Of a stretch of DNA of 64,000 bases, positions 14,701 through 29,700 are shown piece after piece; positions within the stretch are counted from its first letter, which is position 1, and each line of letters starts with the position of its first letter. A program made the position numbers and the translations under genes. This DNA comes from Dreissena polymorpha (Eukaryota; Mollusca; Bivalvia; Myida; Dreissenidae), in the NCBI RefSeq assembly GCF_020536995.1, contig NC_068365.1:38133140-38197139 (forward strand), written 5' to 3'. The notes beneath the pieces were generated by a model, which saw only the letters and a list, made by a program, of their open reading frames with translations, searched no databases and was not told where the DNA came from.

Positions 14701-17700
14701 GCTTTCTAACCAATACAGGGGCGGAGCACCATTCTGAATTAGAAGGCTGGATCACCTTTGCATCTAACATCTTTTTAAGATGACTTTCTTCTTCTAGTAC
14801 AAATGCGGCAGTGGTTCTACGCATTCTCTGCCTTATGGGCTTGGCTTCCCCAGTGTCTATGCAATGCTCGACTGCCGTAAAATTCCCTAGATCATACTCG
14901 TTTTTAGCAAAAACGTCCTCGAATTCACGTAAGAACCCAGCCACCTGCATATGTTCCCCATCGTTCAAGTTCAACTTTGAACGTTCATAAAGGTCTCCGA
15001 GATGGTCCGGTACCGTGATATTTTCATCACATGGTGCCGCCTCCCGTACCACCTTTACTGAGGTCAGTTCCTTAGGCATGGGTCTTATTACGTGTACCTC
15101 TTCTGCCCTCCTACCCATTTACCTTGTTTAAGCCTAACATGGTGATCAGACATGTTCACCATTGGCAGCCTAAGCCCAGCCTCGCTTACATAAACAGACA
15201 TAGGTACTATCAGGTCACCACACTCGGCCTCAAGTGCAAAGGTGCCTATTGGTTTTCCCAAAGAGCATTTAACCATAGTCATGGAGTTGGGTGGGATTCT
15301 AACCGTTCGAGTGACTGTCACATTTGACATTCTTGCCTCGATTAATCCCCCTTGTTGAGCCATTGGCACCACCTTGCCATTTAAACACATAGTGGACCCC
15401 ACTATATCAAAAGTGGCTCCATGTTTTCTCAAGAAATCCAGCCCGAGTAACATGCAATCCTCAATAGGGGCTACATATACCCTCTCTTGAAAGACCATGT
15501 CACCCAGCTGGATTGTCACTGGTCCCACAATGGAACCATTCATCTGCAAGCCTCTCCCTGCAGTTTTCATAGACACATGTTCCAACACTGGAACTGTTTC
15601 CGGCAATTGCGCTACTACCCGGTCCGAAACCAAGGTCACCTCAGCCGCCGTATCCACCACAGCCTGTACCTCAATACCATTTACCCTAGCATCAACTCGG
15701 AACATTGAATCAGACTTAATCTGTCTAATGATCACCGATGGGCTCTTATCATTATGGATCAGTTCTAAGCCCTCTACACTGACCCCTTGACTTTTAAATC
15801 GCTAAATGAAACCTTTTACCCTCTTTATGGGTATCGCCAACCTTATCAGGCGCTTGATTTGGGCAATCTCTAGCCATGTGACCACTCTCGTTACACCTTT
15901 AACACGTGTCATTCCTAGCTGGAGACGGTGTCCTGCTCCTAAGCTTAGGAAAATCTCGTTTGAAATGTCCCAACTCGTTGCAATTGTAACATTGCCTCCT
16001 AGATGGAGAGGGAGATGAGCTTCTGACGGGCCTTGCCAGAAGTTGGTCAAGCTTTCCCATCAAAACATTCATCTTCTCATCCATTAATTCATTTTTCTTC
16101 TCAATGGCAACCATCCTATCAACTAGCCTATACTGCGGTGCAACCTTGACCTCGGAAACCTCCATTTGCCCTTCACATTCTACTTTTTTGACCGCTTTCA
16201 CTCGGCCATACATTAATCCGTGGGTGTGAACAGCCCACTTAAGCTTGTCAAAAGCTTGCTCGATAGACGCGGGCCTCTGATTAATAACTAGCTCGCCCGC
16301 TTCTTTATCCCTAGCACCCATGCAGAATCTTAATATGGACTCTTGCAACATGTACGCCTTGGGCAGGTCCCTATACGCTTTGCCTGCAAGGGTCAACACC
16401 CTGTCAGCCCAGTCATCGACCGATTCATCATCTCCCTGTCTAGCACTGGAGAAAGTTACCCTTGCCGTCTCTGGCAAGTCACGGTACCCGAACCGCCTCT
16501 CTAGCTTGTCAACAACCTCGGAATAATTAAGCTCTACCTCCCTATCCATCACCAAGGCATAATACTCGCTTGCCTTGTCAGTCAAGCAGAGACATAGGTA
16601 GTCTCTCTTTTCAACATCTCCCACTCAAAAATAGCTGAGTATTTGTCAAATTTGGTAAGGAAGGCCTGCCAGCTTCCCCGACCATCGTGCACTAGTGCCT
16701 TAGGCAGCGACTGAAGCCTAGACTTCTGCTGGCCAGGAGGCAAAGCTCTTTGACCAGCCGGTGCAGCAACATTCTCGCTTACACCTCGTGTTGCGTTAAC
16801 CGCACTCTGGGTGACAAGACGAGGGGCTGTCCCACTCCTGTCCACTTGTGGTGCAGTTACCACCGGAGTCGAAGTTACATACTGAGGTCGATTAATCTGG
16901 TTGGTTAATTGAACCTGACCACCTAGCGAAACTGGTACCTGCGTCACCGCCTGGTAAGGCATAGGTTGAGCCCCCTGCGCCATGGCATGGTAATGTACAG
17001 GGTACATCCCATGGGACGACTGTCCTGGTGAAAACATATAGGGAAATTGATGTTGGTTAACAGGGTCAATTAATTGACCCTGACCCCCTTGCGAAACCGG
17101 TACCTGCATCATGGCATGATAAGGCAAAGGCTGAGCCCCTTGCGTCATGGCATTGAATTGTACGCTGTCCGTTCTATGTGCCATGGGCATTTGAGCCATT
17201 GCTTGGTAAGGGCCAGCCTGCATACCATGGTCCTTTGACGTATAAGGTGCCGGTGTCGCAGGCCTATTTTGAACAGAATGGCCCAATGATCCATGCTGCC
17301 ATCCAAGTTCTACCTTGGGTTGAGGTGCAGCCTGGTGCTGCACAGACTTGGCCGGGTGTGACATTTTTGCCGGTGTGCTAGTCCAATGTGGCCCAGACTG
17401 ATCCACCGACCCCTTGTACCACAATGCCTCAGTCTTGTGCTGCGCCACTTTAGGCTTTGCACCCTGATCCGCCACCTTAACATCAGATGTTTTAACATAT
17501 GATGAAGGGGGTCCACTGAGGTTGGCACTATTAATTGCTGCCGACACCCTCGTAATCACATCTTGGCCCAAATTGGTGACCGGTTCACCAAACACCTGAT
17601 CTTTCTCCATCTCTTTATAGGCCCCTTCTTGACCATCAATTCCGATCATTGACTCACCTTCAGATTTACTGAACGTGATCAGGGACCACAAGAGCGGAGA

Positions 17701-20700
17701 GGACTTGAGATACGGTATGATGGCTAAATCATATCGAGTAATTCTACCATGCATTTCCCTGTATGTTATAATAGATTGGGCCACTTTAGGACCAATACTA
17801 GGAAGCATTCGCAATTCATACTCAGACGCAGTATCAACATCAATAAGCTTTGCACGGTCCATGATTTGAAATTATGTATTAGTTTAATTAATTTTTAAAG
17901 AAACTGGCCTTACTACTATTTCCACTACCTGGTACAAAAAAAAATTATTTTAAATCAACGTACCCATATTTGACACAAAAAATAATTTAATTTATTGGAG
18001 GGACTACGGTAATGCACTGGATGGGTGCGCTTATGAACAAATTTTAAGTGTACGGTAATCCGCCTAAACCTTTCCAATATCTCGTTGGACAGAATATTTT
18101 ATTCAGATTCCAACGAAATCAATCTTGATATTTGGTATGTTGATTGCTATGAATAGCACACAACAAGAAATATCTACAAATATGCAAAATATGCAAGCTA
18201 CAATATGAAGCGTGCACACATTTGTAATGAAAATGTGATCCAATCACGAACAACGTTTAACACTGTAAATAGATAACTTATCTATTTGAAATCAGGAATT
18301 CACTAGTTAATGCCTTTTAACTAATGATATTGGTATTGAATTACAAATGAATGTAACAAGTCTCTAAATGTATAGTGAAATGTTACAAGTGAAGTCTAAT
18401 TTTAGAAATTCACTAGTTATAAATAACCAGCGAAATTGTTATAATTTGAAATTGTTGTAATTGTAATGTCAGTTGTCTTCACTACAGATTGGACATTTAC
18501 TGTAGGAAAACACTAGAACATTTTATTTACGAAGAGACTTTAGTAATTGAACACAGGTCAACACAGGTCACACATCATATAATAAACATATGGCAAAAAA
18601 GACTTAAATTTCAATGAAATAATCAAATGCAATATGATACGAATAACACTCTTTAGAGATCTAGTTTGATTTAAAGTGTTTTGATACTTAATTAAGTTTC
18701 AATATCACCGAAAATTCTCAACAATAAGAATTAATAATGATGAAAATGCGAAACTTTTGCAAAAAATGTTTATGTGTACATGAAACACGAGTTGAAAACA
18801 ATGTGGTTATTCGCCTGACTGTAGGAAAATCAATGATTTTACAAAAGGACAGCTAAATATAGATGGTAAATGGAGCGAATAATAGCGATTACATGGTTGA
18901 AATCACCGCAAATGTACGTAGTGCAACCTACGTCGAAATCAGCAAAATAGCTGACAACTCACGACGTAATCGGTTGAATTAAACACCTAATCCCTAAATT
19001 GCAATGAAGTAATAGTAAAATAATGAAAGTACATACAATTAATATGAAAACAACCAAAGACAAGTGTTCTTGAAAATGTTCAAGATGGCCGACTCGAAAT
19101 TTTTCGAATCAAAATTTATGACTTTTTTAAAGTCAAAAATACAATTAGTTCGGTGCTCGCAGCGCCATTTGTTGTGCTATAGTGGTAAATGAATATTACC
19201 TATCCACATCGGCAGATGTGGATGACATCAGGAATGGTGAAATCACCGGATCCAAACAGATAAAAGTTAACGAGAACACTTTAACACGACTTCTTCTTTC
19301 TTGATTCCGGATAGCACACTGGATCCCGGCTTTATTTCCGCCCTACTTGGCCAGAGGTCGGAACGGTCCCAACACAATTCGGTTATTCCATCACAGTGGG
19401 TGGGGAACGTGTATTTCGAGTCGCTGGAACTTCATGAAGCTGATTTTGTGCAATATTCAGCGACGTTACCAGCTGTGTGTTTGACGAAACGAAAATGCTT
19501 TGGTTTTGCATCGTGTTTTGAGACTGTTAGGGTGACATGATGGATTAATTGCTGTTTGACTGACAATAAATAAACATGTTTGAGTTTGGAGATTGCTGAG
19601 GTTAATATCTTCACAATTGGGAAATCCCAACATAAGTTGACTGCCAGTTTGACCACTGGTCTGCATAATATCAGTGGGAGAGCATGCTGAATTCCGCAGC
19701 TTCTGCACCATATGTTTCCTGGCCGAGTGGTTGGTAAGTTTCATTGTTATGTATGCATGCTTAAACACACATGTTTCATTATTTGTGCCATTTTTTTACA
19801 CCCATTCTCATGCTGATGAACCAATGATCAGTGCCAGTTGTTCTACTGTCGCGAACTTATTATTCAAAATTGTGGAAAAATTAGTTGCGCACTGTTCGAA
19901 ATTGTGAAAAAATGAAACACGCACTGTACCAAAATTTGAAAAAATGAGTCGCGCACTGTTCAAAATTGTGGGAAACATTAGTTGCCCACTGTACATTATG
20001 ATTTCAAAATTGTGGAAAAATGAGTCCCACACTTTTCATAAATTAAATTTTGAAAAAATGAGTCACGCGCTGTACAAAATTTGTAAAATGAGTTGCTCAC
20101 TGTTCAAATTTTTGCAAAAGAAATATGTCATGCACTGTTCATTCAAAATTGTGGAAAAATGAGGTGCGCACTGTTCAAAATTGTGAAAAAATCATGTCAC
20201 GCGCTGTACAAACTTTGGAACAATCATTTGCGCACTGTTCAAAAATGGGGGACAATTTTGTGGGGCACTTTTCATTCAAAATAACAAAAAAATAAGTCAC
20301 AAACTCTTCAAATTGTGAATACACATGAGTTTCGCACTGTTCAAAATTTGTAAAAATGAGTCGCGCACTGTTCAAAATTTGGAAAAAAAATGAGTCGCGC
20401 ACTGTTTATTCAACATGGTGGAAACATGAGTCGCGCACTGTTCACAATTTTAAAAAATGAGTTGCACACTGTTCAAAATTGTGAACAAATTGAGTCACGC
20501 ACTGTTCATAAAAAAATCACTGTTGAAAACTGTGAACAAATGAGTTGCGAGCTGTGCAAATTTTTTGAAAACATGTGTCAAAAACTGTTCAAAATTGTGT
20601 CACCCACAGATCAACACTGTGAAAAAATTAGTTGCAAACTTGTTTAAATTGTGAAAATTTGAGTCCCAAACTTCTTTAAATTGTGAAAATTTGAGTCGCA

Positions 20701-23700
20701 AATTTCTCAAATTAGGAAAACAAACACCTATTCCCTTAATAAGCAAAAAAAGCCCGAGTCCATAATAAAAATATTTTAAGTTAAAAGAAATCCTTAATTA
20801 TTTTTATATAAAGTGGAGTTTAAACATTTTCATTTTGTATTAATAATATTGTGTCTATTAAAGTTGTAATTTGTTCAAGTTGTGCTATAAAAATGTTATT
20901 AAAACACTATATTTTGATATGTTATCTCCTGTTGGATTTGTTTTATTTTATTATAATATGAAATGTTTTCCTTTTAATGGCAGAAAGTTGCGACCACACA
21001 TTCCATGGGTGATGATATCTACCAAAATTCTTGGCGGCACAGTTCTACCCTCGTCCGTTGCACTTGTCCGAGTCTTTCTCTGCCTCTCAACCAACTCGAG
21101 ATATCCCCCCCCAACTGCATCCCGGCACAGCTTCACATCAACCCATCTAATTAATTTGTCGGAAAGGTAATACTTTTTTGTCGACAAATTTATTTTTGAG
21201 AGTATTTATGTAATTGTTTTATCTGAACATGTTATAAATCTATATGTCACTATATCTATGAAGTTTCAATTTTAATACAAATTATATATCTGGATTTTTA
21301 TTTTTAACCCTTTGCATGATGGGAAATTTGTCGTCTGCTAAAAGGTCGTCTGCTGAATTGGTAAAATAAGCATTTTCTTTTGTGGCGTCTCATCTGGATT
21401 CAAACTGTTTGCAAAGGCCTTCAAAATTCGGTTCCAGCACTGAAAGGGTTAAAGCAGTTATGGAATGAATGTTTGATGATGTTTTTTTTTCTAAAGGATT
21501 CTTTATTTTATTTTCAGGTTGACTACACAAATTTCCTGTTTGGTTGTGGAGATAGAATCATTTTTTGTGAAAGTTTGATTTCAGACACTTAAAAATTGAA
21601 ATTGTCATGTATTATTAGGCATGGCAGGCATTAGCAAAGCATCTCAATCAAGTATTAATTATTTTACTTTGTCAATGTTAATTCATTGTGTATGCTATTC
21701 ACCTGTTTGCCTTGCTTTTTATAAGAATGACACAAAAAAGGAAAGCATTTGTAAAGTATTAGTTAATTTTTTTTAATATAATCTTAGACGAGATGTTTAG
21801 TGAATATTTGTCATAAATTCTTCTTTAACTTGATCAAATCTGTCATATTTTATTTAAAACGTGTATATTTGTGTTACGTTTTAAATGTTTATCATTACTG
21901 TTTTAAACTGTGTTCATCTGCAGCCAATGAATGGTAGCGGTGCACATGTGTATTTGTTTATTATTTTTCCATTGATTAATGCTCCTTTAATTTATATTTC
22001 CCTATAGATATATACTTAATAAAGTGTTAGTTTTGTTTAAAAAAAAACAACTTATTGTTCTAACTTCTGAATAAAATATGAATCGCTGTTTGTTTCCATT
22101 TAAATCAAAGAAGCGACATAACACGCCTACAAAAAAGTAGTTCTCAGAATGGGAGGGGCTAAAACATGGAACACTAAAAAAATCATTGAGTAAACCAAAT
22201 ATGGGCGGAGTTTTAAAACGGATATTGATGGGCGGAGTATCCGATAACACTTTAAAATATCATGTCAGCGTCTCCAACGTAAATGCGCTGTCGTGGCATA
22301 ATAAAAAAGCATCTATTTAAGTTTATCTACATCACCACAATTGTGTATGTAGGTACGACAATTTTGGGTAGGACAAAAATGGGTACGACAATTTTGGGTA
22401 CAAAAATGATGCCAAACAAAAATTGGGTACGAAAAAAGATTTGGTTACGAAAAAAAAAATCGGTAGGAAAAACAATGTGGCTGCGAAAACAAATTTGGGT
22501 ACGAGCAAAAATTTGGGTTCAAAAAAAATGCGTACGAAAAACTTGGGTTCGAAAAATGTAGGGTACGAAAAAACAATTGGGGGTACAGGCAAGCGGTACC
22601 CGTTGGGAACTTGCTCCATGCAACGAAACTGGTAGGCGGGTTACATTATCGATCAAATATAACAAGAAATATATATATTTGACGTGTATTTTCTGTACCA
22701 CTTATCTTACAAAAACGTTCTGTAACAGTAAAACATGTGTGGGTTATAACATTACGTTTCAGCATATATTTTCAAAACTTGACATGCTCTTGAATTACAC
22801 CATGCTCTTTAATTTCACATCTATATCATACAAAACTTTATATTTCGTTGTTTTCTTTCCTAAGTTAATTATGCTATGTATACGGACGTGAGTTCACATG
22901 CCCATGTGCATGAACATTTAATTTTTCTCTTTTGATTATTGTTTTTTTTTCTCTAATTCAATAAGCTTACGCATGTTTGTTTGTTAAGTACGGCAATAAT
23001 TTCATGATGATTCCCGAAAGTAGGTATGAGCACAGAGTCGTAAAAGCACTTGAATACGTGAGTTCGCCCATGAACACATGGTAAGGTTTACTAAATCTCC
23101 GTGATATGACCTAATATGTGTTTTAAACAGCACACAATATCCAACAAACGAATTAATTATCAAACATAGTATGTGCACTGATGTGGCTCTGTAATTTCTG
23201 TTTGAAAAGTTTATTAAATATGCAAAATGAGAAAGCACGCATAGAGCGACTTTCACAAGGCTATTATGCTGTTTATATACCATATAATTCGTTTTCGTTA
23301 CACTCATGATCGCGTTGAAAGTTAAATATACACGTTTTAAGTCGCAATTTATTTACTGAATCACGACAAATGTAAAAAAAAATACAGAAAATGCATAGTT
23401 GTTTCATTGATCTATAAACATATAATGGATTGAATATAACTGATTTAAAATTAACGTTTTTAAACTATTATTAAATCTTTTTCCCAGAATATGCTGTCCT
23501 ATTTATAGCTGAGCTTCCTTTACCTTTATCAATGATAATCAGCGAGGTATGCCGATTATAAAAATCTCAATCGGACTGGCTCGGTTTTTTACATAGGTCG
23601 CCATTGTGAAGAATTTTTTCATGGTATGATATCTGAGACGAGCTTGTTTGTGCTAACCTTGGTACTGTGTTGTGTGACATGGTTAATTCTCATGTTTGTA

Positions 23701-26700
23701 TTTTTAAAAATTATTTTATGAATGCAACATGTTTATTTATTGTGTTTGCACAGTGCTACCGAAATAAATACATCTATCTACCTCGTATTAATAATGTAGT
23801 TGTTTGTATAATCTTCATCTAATTGTAAGACTTTTAACATATTCAACATGGCTTCACAGTTTATAAATTATAACCATGGTCCAAAAAAATGAATTTATAA
23901 TTCTTAACCATGGTAGACCACTGTTTTACCGACGACGGTCAACTCAACCAAGTTGTTTCATGGTATTTCATGGAGTTTATCAACCATGATAGTTTGGCAA
24001 ATAGAAGCCATTTGACAAAAATAGTCAACTATGATATACCATGATTTTAATACCATGAACTATTATAGACGCCCATGGTAGTTTGAGGTTAAATGACAAT
24101 TGTTTTCGAATTGGATTAACACCTGCCCATAGCACCGGTTATATGACAGTATTGAATTGAAACTTAAAACATGTGGGCGGGAAAATTGTGTCAGGACCAG
24201 TGACCATGTGTCATAGCTATTCCATACACTTAATCATTATTTTACCATGTTTGCACTTCAAGTGGAGTTTTCTATGTTTACTACAGGTATAGATGTAAAA
24301 CGGTACATGTGTGTTTAGGGTCGTTATGAGCATCCACTTATTAAGGACTTTGAATTTGACTGTTTTGCAGGGTTATGCAAACTTCCGCGTGCAAAACAAC
24401 CCCGTAAAGATCTATGTGCAATTTTAAATTCAGGGTGATGTTTGCAAGCAATTACATTAATTTTACTACTCCAGCTATTTAATTAAAACTTTACAAATAT
24501 TGTTAGGATCATCATTGTCACCGACCAAGGCCCATAACTCTGAATTTTAATTAAATATAATTTCACACCATGTTGTTTTGTTTTACATATGCATTCCTTG
24601 TTAGTTACTATAAATGCAATAAGTCTTTTCTTAGCTGCCGTGCAAAACTAGCATTACACTGCGAATTAATACAACAATCCAATAAGTTGCATGTTAAAAA
24701 CCTAAAACTACAATAAAACATTGCATCACGTTTGAGTATTGTAACATATTGTAGATGTTGTAAGCGACTATTTGTAAATAGTATATGTACGCTTAATCAG
24801 CGGCATTCATTAAACATGTCAGCCACCATATGGGTCATTGTTTTACATGGTGTCAGAAGAATCGAAATTCATCGAGCTTATCTGTGTGCAGGGAAGGACA
24901 ATTATCCAGCTGATTAAAGATTAGACATTGATGAATAAGTATTACAATTGGTTTGTGCTCGCCACATAATCAAACTTCGAACAACCAAGCCTGTAGTGGG
25001 ACTCGAAAGACATGTACAAGGAGTTCCAACGTTTCAAACAACATGTGGAACTCACATTCAGAGGACCGCTAACATCCACGCATGCTAACCAAAGTGCTGG
25101 ATGGCTTGGAATGTGGATCAACAATCAGGGCCGTGAACTGTGCAAAACATTAACGTTTCTGAAGGAGAAGAAGACGATCCTACGCTTGTGCTAAAAAAGA
25201 TACATATTACGTGAGACCTCGACAAAATAAAAGAGTTTCACGGCCCACCAAAAAAAACAAGTAGATGGCGAATCGTTTGACAATTTAACGAAGGATCTCA
25301 GACTTCTTTTACTGGAATGAATAAGATAATTTCGATGACATGTTGGTTGACTTAATCATAAGCGGTATCAAACATCCAAAAGTCCAAGAAAGGCTACTAG
25401 ACCAGGGACAAAAGCTTACCATAAACAAAGCTGTTGAGATAGGCCGGCAGCGTTTTGGCAAACAGCCCCTTGCGACTTCATTTTGTTTACTTATATCGGA
25501 CAGTTTAGATTTTCGTTGCCGCTTCCGCGCTTTGATGGTGAATCAAATGCATGATTTCTGTAAGCAAAGAAATACACACCCAAACAAATTATATTAATGC
25601 AGCCATCTCTTATAAATCAAAGTAAAATGTAAATTAATCTAAATATAGAGGTTAATTGGAATTTAAGTATGCGACAGGTGGCACTAGTTAAATTGACATT
25701 TCATGGGTGCTTTAATTTCTATTGCGCATTACTTGGAAGTTAAGATCTTAAGCTTTAATTACAAGAAATTATTCGCGTAACAATTATCTGCGTTCAAAGG
25801 GACTGTCAACCACGAATTACAAAAAAAGTTCTAAGATACTGTATTTTTTACAATTATTAGTTTATATTGATTACAATATCACGACTGGCATATTACATTA
25901 CTTTTTAAAAGTTCATTTTTTCAGTATACTCGGTAATAAAATTTCGCGGTGTGAAATCGAAATTACATCGCGAAAATAGGTGACATAACGATAAAAACAC
26001 ACTATAAATAACGCAAGTAGATTGATCATTTTATATACATAATATATATACAATTCACTGAGCATGCACAATTTGCATTCCTGGGTTTACCACGTGACGA
26101 TGATGATAAATTTTCTGGCGTTATTTATAGTTAACTGGTAGTTACCTGGTAGACATACCTAGTAAAATGTATTACCAAATATACTGAAAATATGAAAACT
26201 TAACTTTTTTCAAGTAATGTATTATACCAGTCGTGATATTTTAATCAACATAAACTAATAAATGTTAAAAAATACGATATTTTACAACTTTTCTTTTCTT
26301 CGTCGTTGTGGTTGACAGTCACTTTAATGATTACGGTACGATTTTTGTCTCCCACAATCTTGAAACCTATATACGCATGTCGTTATGAATATATTTCAGT
26401 TACAAGCACATGGCTGAAAATTGCAGCCATACCGGTAGTTAAAAATTCGTCACCAACTTTAAGTACTATATTTAACGTTGAACATACGATGTGAACATGT
26501 TGTTTATAAAACATGCTGAAAAGCACGTAATAATCTGTACATGTATCAATCGATTTCGTGTATTATACAGTGTTGTGTTTCCGGACTTTATCCGGTGACA
26601 GTATTTTGTGGTTTCGTGTGTTATTCGGTGCCCGTGAAATCAATATGCGATCCTTTTAAAACGCAAATACTCACGTTTTTGAAGTTGCCGGTAATGTCCT

Positions 26701-29700
26701 ACAATTTCATTATACTTCTGAATGATTATAACAACAATGTAAAGTAGTAGTATTATATGTTTTTTATCTCCAGTTACAAAAAAGCAAGAATTTTAAATAA
26801 TTTCATGACTATGAGGTAGGTATGGTTCATTTGTTTTCGTTCGTTTTGATAAAATGTTTTATTTACATAACGATTTTTGAAGTAAACCATTAGCTGAAAT
26901 ACCATAATGTTCCGTGAGCAATAGTATTTGGCATTTTAACGCGGTTTTGTGTCCCGTTTCACTTCCAATACTAGGCGCATCCTGCATTTTACCTTGTCTA
27001 TTTTCCGATATGATCCATTGCCGTTTCGCGTATTATCCGGAATAGTACAAATGTTTCCAGTATTATCAGTATTGGTTAGGCACCGTGATGGTGCTGGCCA
27101 CAGAGAGCAGGACAAATAAGAGACAGTTCCCGTTATAACAGACTTATTAAGGAATTGGAATTCATAAAAAAGTTTGAAACACAATCACCAAATGGACTCA
27201 ATAAAAAAAATCAACTCGATTTCCTGCTACGGGAAACTATCTAGTAAAACATATATGTGAAAAACATTTTATATTAATCATCAACATAAATGAATGTAAA
27301 AATATATATATATATTTATTCAATATAAGACATATAATGTATACATGTATATGCTCATAAAACAAAGTAATACTATGTAGCAGCAATAATGTTCAAACAT
27401 GTTATACAAGATTTGCTAATATATACTTGTTTGACCTTGTGGTTTCCTTTTGATTAAAAAAAAGTATTTTTTTGTTTCTTTACTTGTTTGTGATAGGTGT
27501 TTTAAAAAAGGAAAAACAACAGAATGGTTATGAATAAGGATGAATTGCATCAAGTGGGTAGAAAGCATACTGAACTTTATGAGAGTTTAATGTTTTTCCA
27601 TTTTTGTTAAAATATATGAAGTAAATCATTGTTTAGGGCAATTTCTTTTTTTAATTTGAATCTTCAGTTTTAAATAATTGATAAAACAGTTCATTGTAGG
27701 TACTTGTTTTCTGTATTTCATGCTAAATATACAATATTTCATTTAAATAATTATGTACTTCACAACGTTATTAACCTCTTGTATTTTGAAGGTATTTACC
27801 CCCAAACAGATGCCTAAGAGAGATAGTTTAACATTTAATTGTTGTTTCTTTAGGAAGATTGACAATTTATTCCATAGAGGTTTAATATGTTTACACTCCC
27901 AGAAAATATGTTCTTTTGTTTCAATATGTTCACTACACATATCACATAGATTTGTGTTTGATAGGTTGCAATTGAAAAGATATTTATTTGTAACTATGAT
28001 TCTCTGGATGTATTTATATTGAAAATTTCTCAGTATGCTATCAGTAGTTGATTTATATGGTATGACAAATATTTGTTTCCAATTAAATTCTTTTTCCCCA
28101 AGAAGGTTCTGCCATTTAGTTTGAGCTTAAGAGATTGCGGTAGGGTTTTAAATTTTAAGTGTACACTATTGTGTTTGTTTAGTTTTGTTTTGCAATTATG
28201 TTTTCTACGAACGTTTTTTGAGTACATGGTGTGTTATTTGTATTGGTAACAGTTTTAATATGTATGGGTATACTTTTGATCAATGTGTAGTACATAAGGA
28301 AATTACGTATAGGTATTCCGAATATGTAGCATAAGTTATTAAAAGAATAGAAGTCGTCTATTCTATAGTCGTATAATTGATCTACATATTTTATGTTTCG
28401 ATCGAACCAATTTTTATAGGAAAACGTTTCATTATTAGTTGTTATGTCTTTATTGTTCCATAGAATGGTTTTACTGTTTATTTTGATTTCTAAATTATGA
28501 GTAACTTTACACCATGACGATAGAACGTTCGATAGAAATATGTTTTTGGTTAAAATTTCGTCTAAGATATTGTTGTCGATATTACATTCAAAAAGTTAGG
28601 CGTCACCATATGTTTTAAGGATTTTCTGGTAGAATAATTTCCATTTACTCGTATTGCTGTGATCTAAATATCTTTTGACCCAACTGCATTTGAATGCATT
28701 CAGGAATGAATCTATATCCGTAAGTCGGATACCTCCATATTCTACTGATTGAATAAATTGCATTCGCTTAATTTTATCAGGTTTACCGTCCCGTATGAAA
28801 TTAAATATTTCTGATTTTATATCTTCAATAATATCATTTGGTGGGTTTGGGAGAACTGTTAGTGTATAAATTAATTTAGGGAGTGCAAACGTTTTCAACA
28901 CGGTGTTTTTTCCGATTAGTGTAAGTTTACAATGCTGCCATGATTTTAAACAATTATAAAATTTACATAATTTAGGCAATATGTTTTAAGAATTGTTTCA
29001 TTTTCATTGTTTGTAAAGGTTATTCCTAACGTTGTTGCTTCATCTGATGTCCAGTTGAATTTCATTTCTTTTTTAAGATGAATGTTACTTTGTTTAAATT
29101 TACCTACTCTTAGCACAGTGCATTTACTTTTGTTTAGTTTAAGACCAGATTCCAGTCCAAAAAGGGTTAGCGATTCTGTAAGATTATCGAAAGAGTCACT
29201 AATATCATTTTTTTTTAAAGTTGCATCGTCAGCAAATAGGGACTGTTTGATTTCTTCGTCGGGGACTAGCGATATTTCCTTTATATGTTTATTTGATCGG
29301 ATGTATTGTGATAGATACTCGATGCATATAATAAATAGCGAGGATGAAAGTGGACATCCTTGTCTAACCTCTCGTTCGATGTTAAAGCTGTTTGAGAAAA
29401 AGCATTTGTTAATAATTATACTGTTAATATCGGTGTAAAATAGTTTTACAAATTTAATAAGACTCTCACCGAAATTCATATTTTCTAAGCAAGAGAACAT
29501 AAACGAATGGTCTAGTGAATCGAAAGCGTTTTCGAAGTATGCAAAGAAAATGAGGCCAGAATTGTTTGGTTGGTTGAAATAATTTATGCATTCTTGTATC
29601 GGACGTAAGTTTTCACCAATGTAACGTCCTTTAATAAAACCAGATTGTGATCTTGAAATAATTGATGGTAATATTTTTTTTAATCCTGTTTTATATACTT

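Larger units (their letters stand above)
10769..19167 (-). mobile_element. Ty3/Gypsy LTR retrotransposon fossil with extra 3' reading frames
   Basis: In element order on the minus strand: primer-binding site (19150-19167), a long leader of about 1.3 kb, gag (about 15880-17862), protease (about 15120-15735), reverse transcriptase and RNase H (13260-15118), integrase (12125-13359), a PHD-finger frame (11900-12106) and a further frame (10769-11680). Gene order PR-RT-RH-INT places it in Ty3/Gypsy. It is clearly more GC-rich than the surrounding AT-rich intron, as expected for a mobile insertion. The copy is broken, with roughly half a dozen interruptions, but long stretches of every domain survive, so it looks fairly young. 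I could not find a matching pair of LTRs by eye, so the outer ends and the age cannot be fixed. Confidence 0.85.

Noticed and set aside
11025-17869. Many plus-strand frames across the Gypsy region
   Set aside because: They lie opposite the gag, pol and accessory frames of the element and have no motifs of their own.
19716-19738. 'tggccgagtggttggtaag', like the A box of tRNA-Ser or tRNA-Leu
   Set aside because: No B box or acceptor pairing is present nearby.
19853-20715. CRISPR-like array
   Set aside because: Units are contiguous and variable, with no constant repeat/unique spacer alternation. The window is animal DNA.
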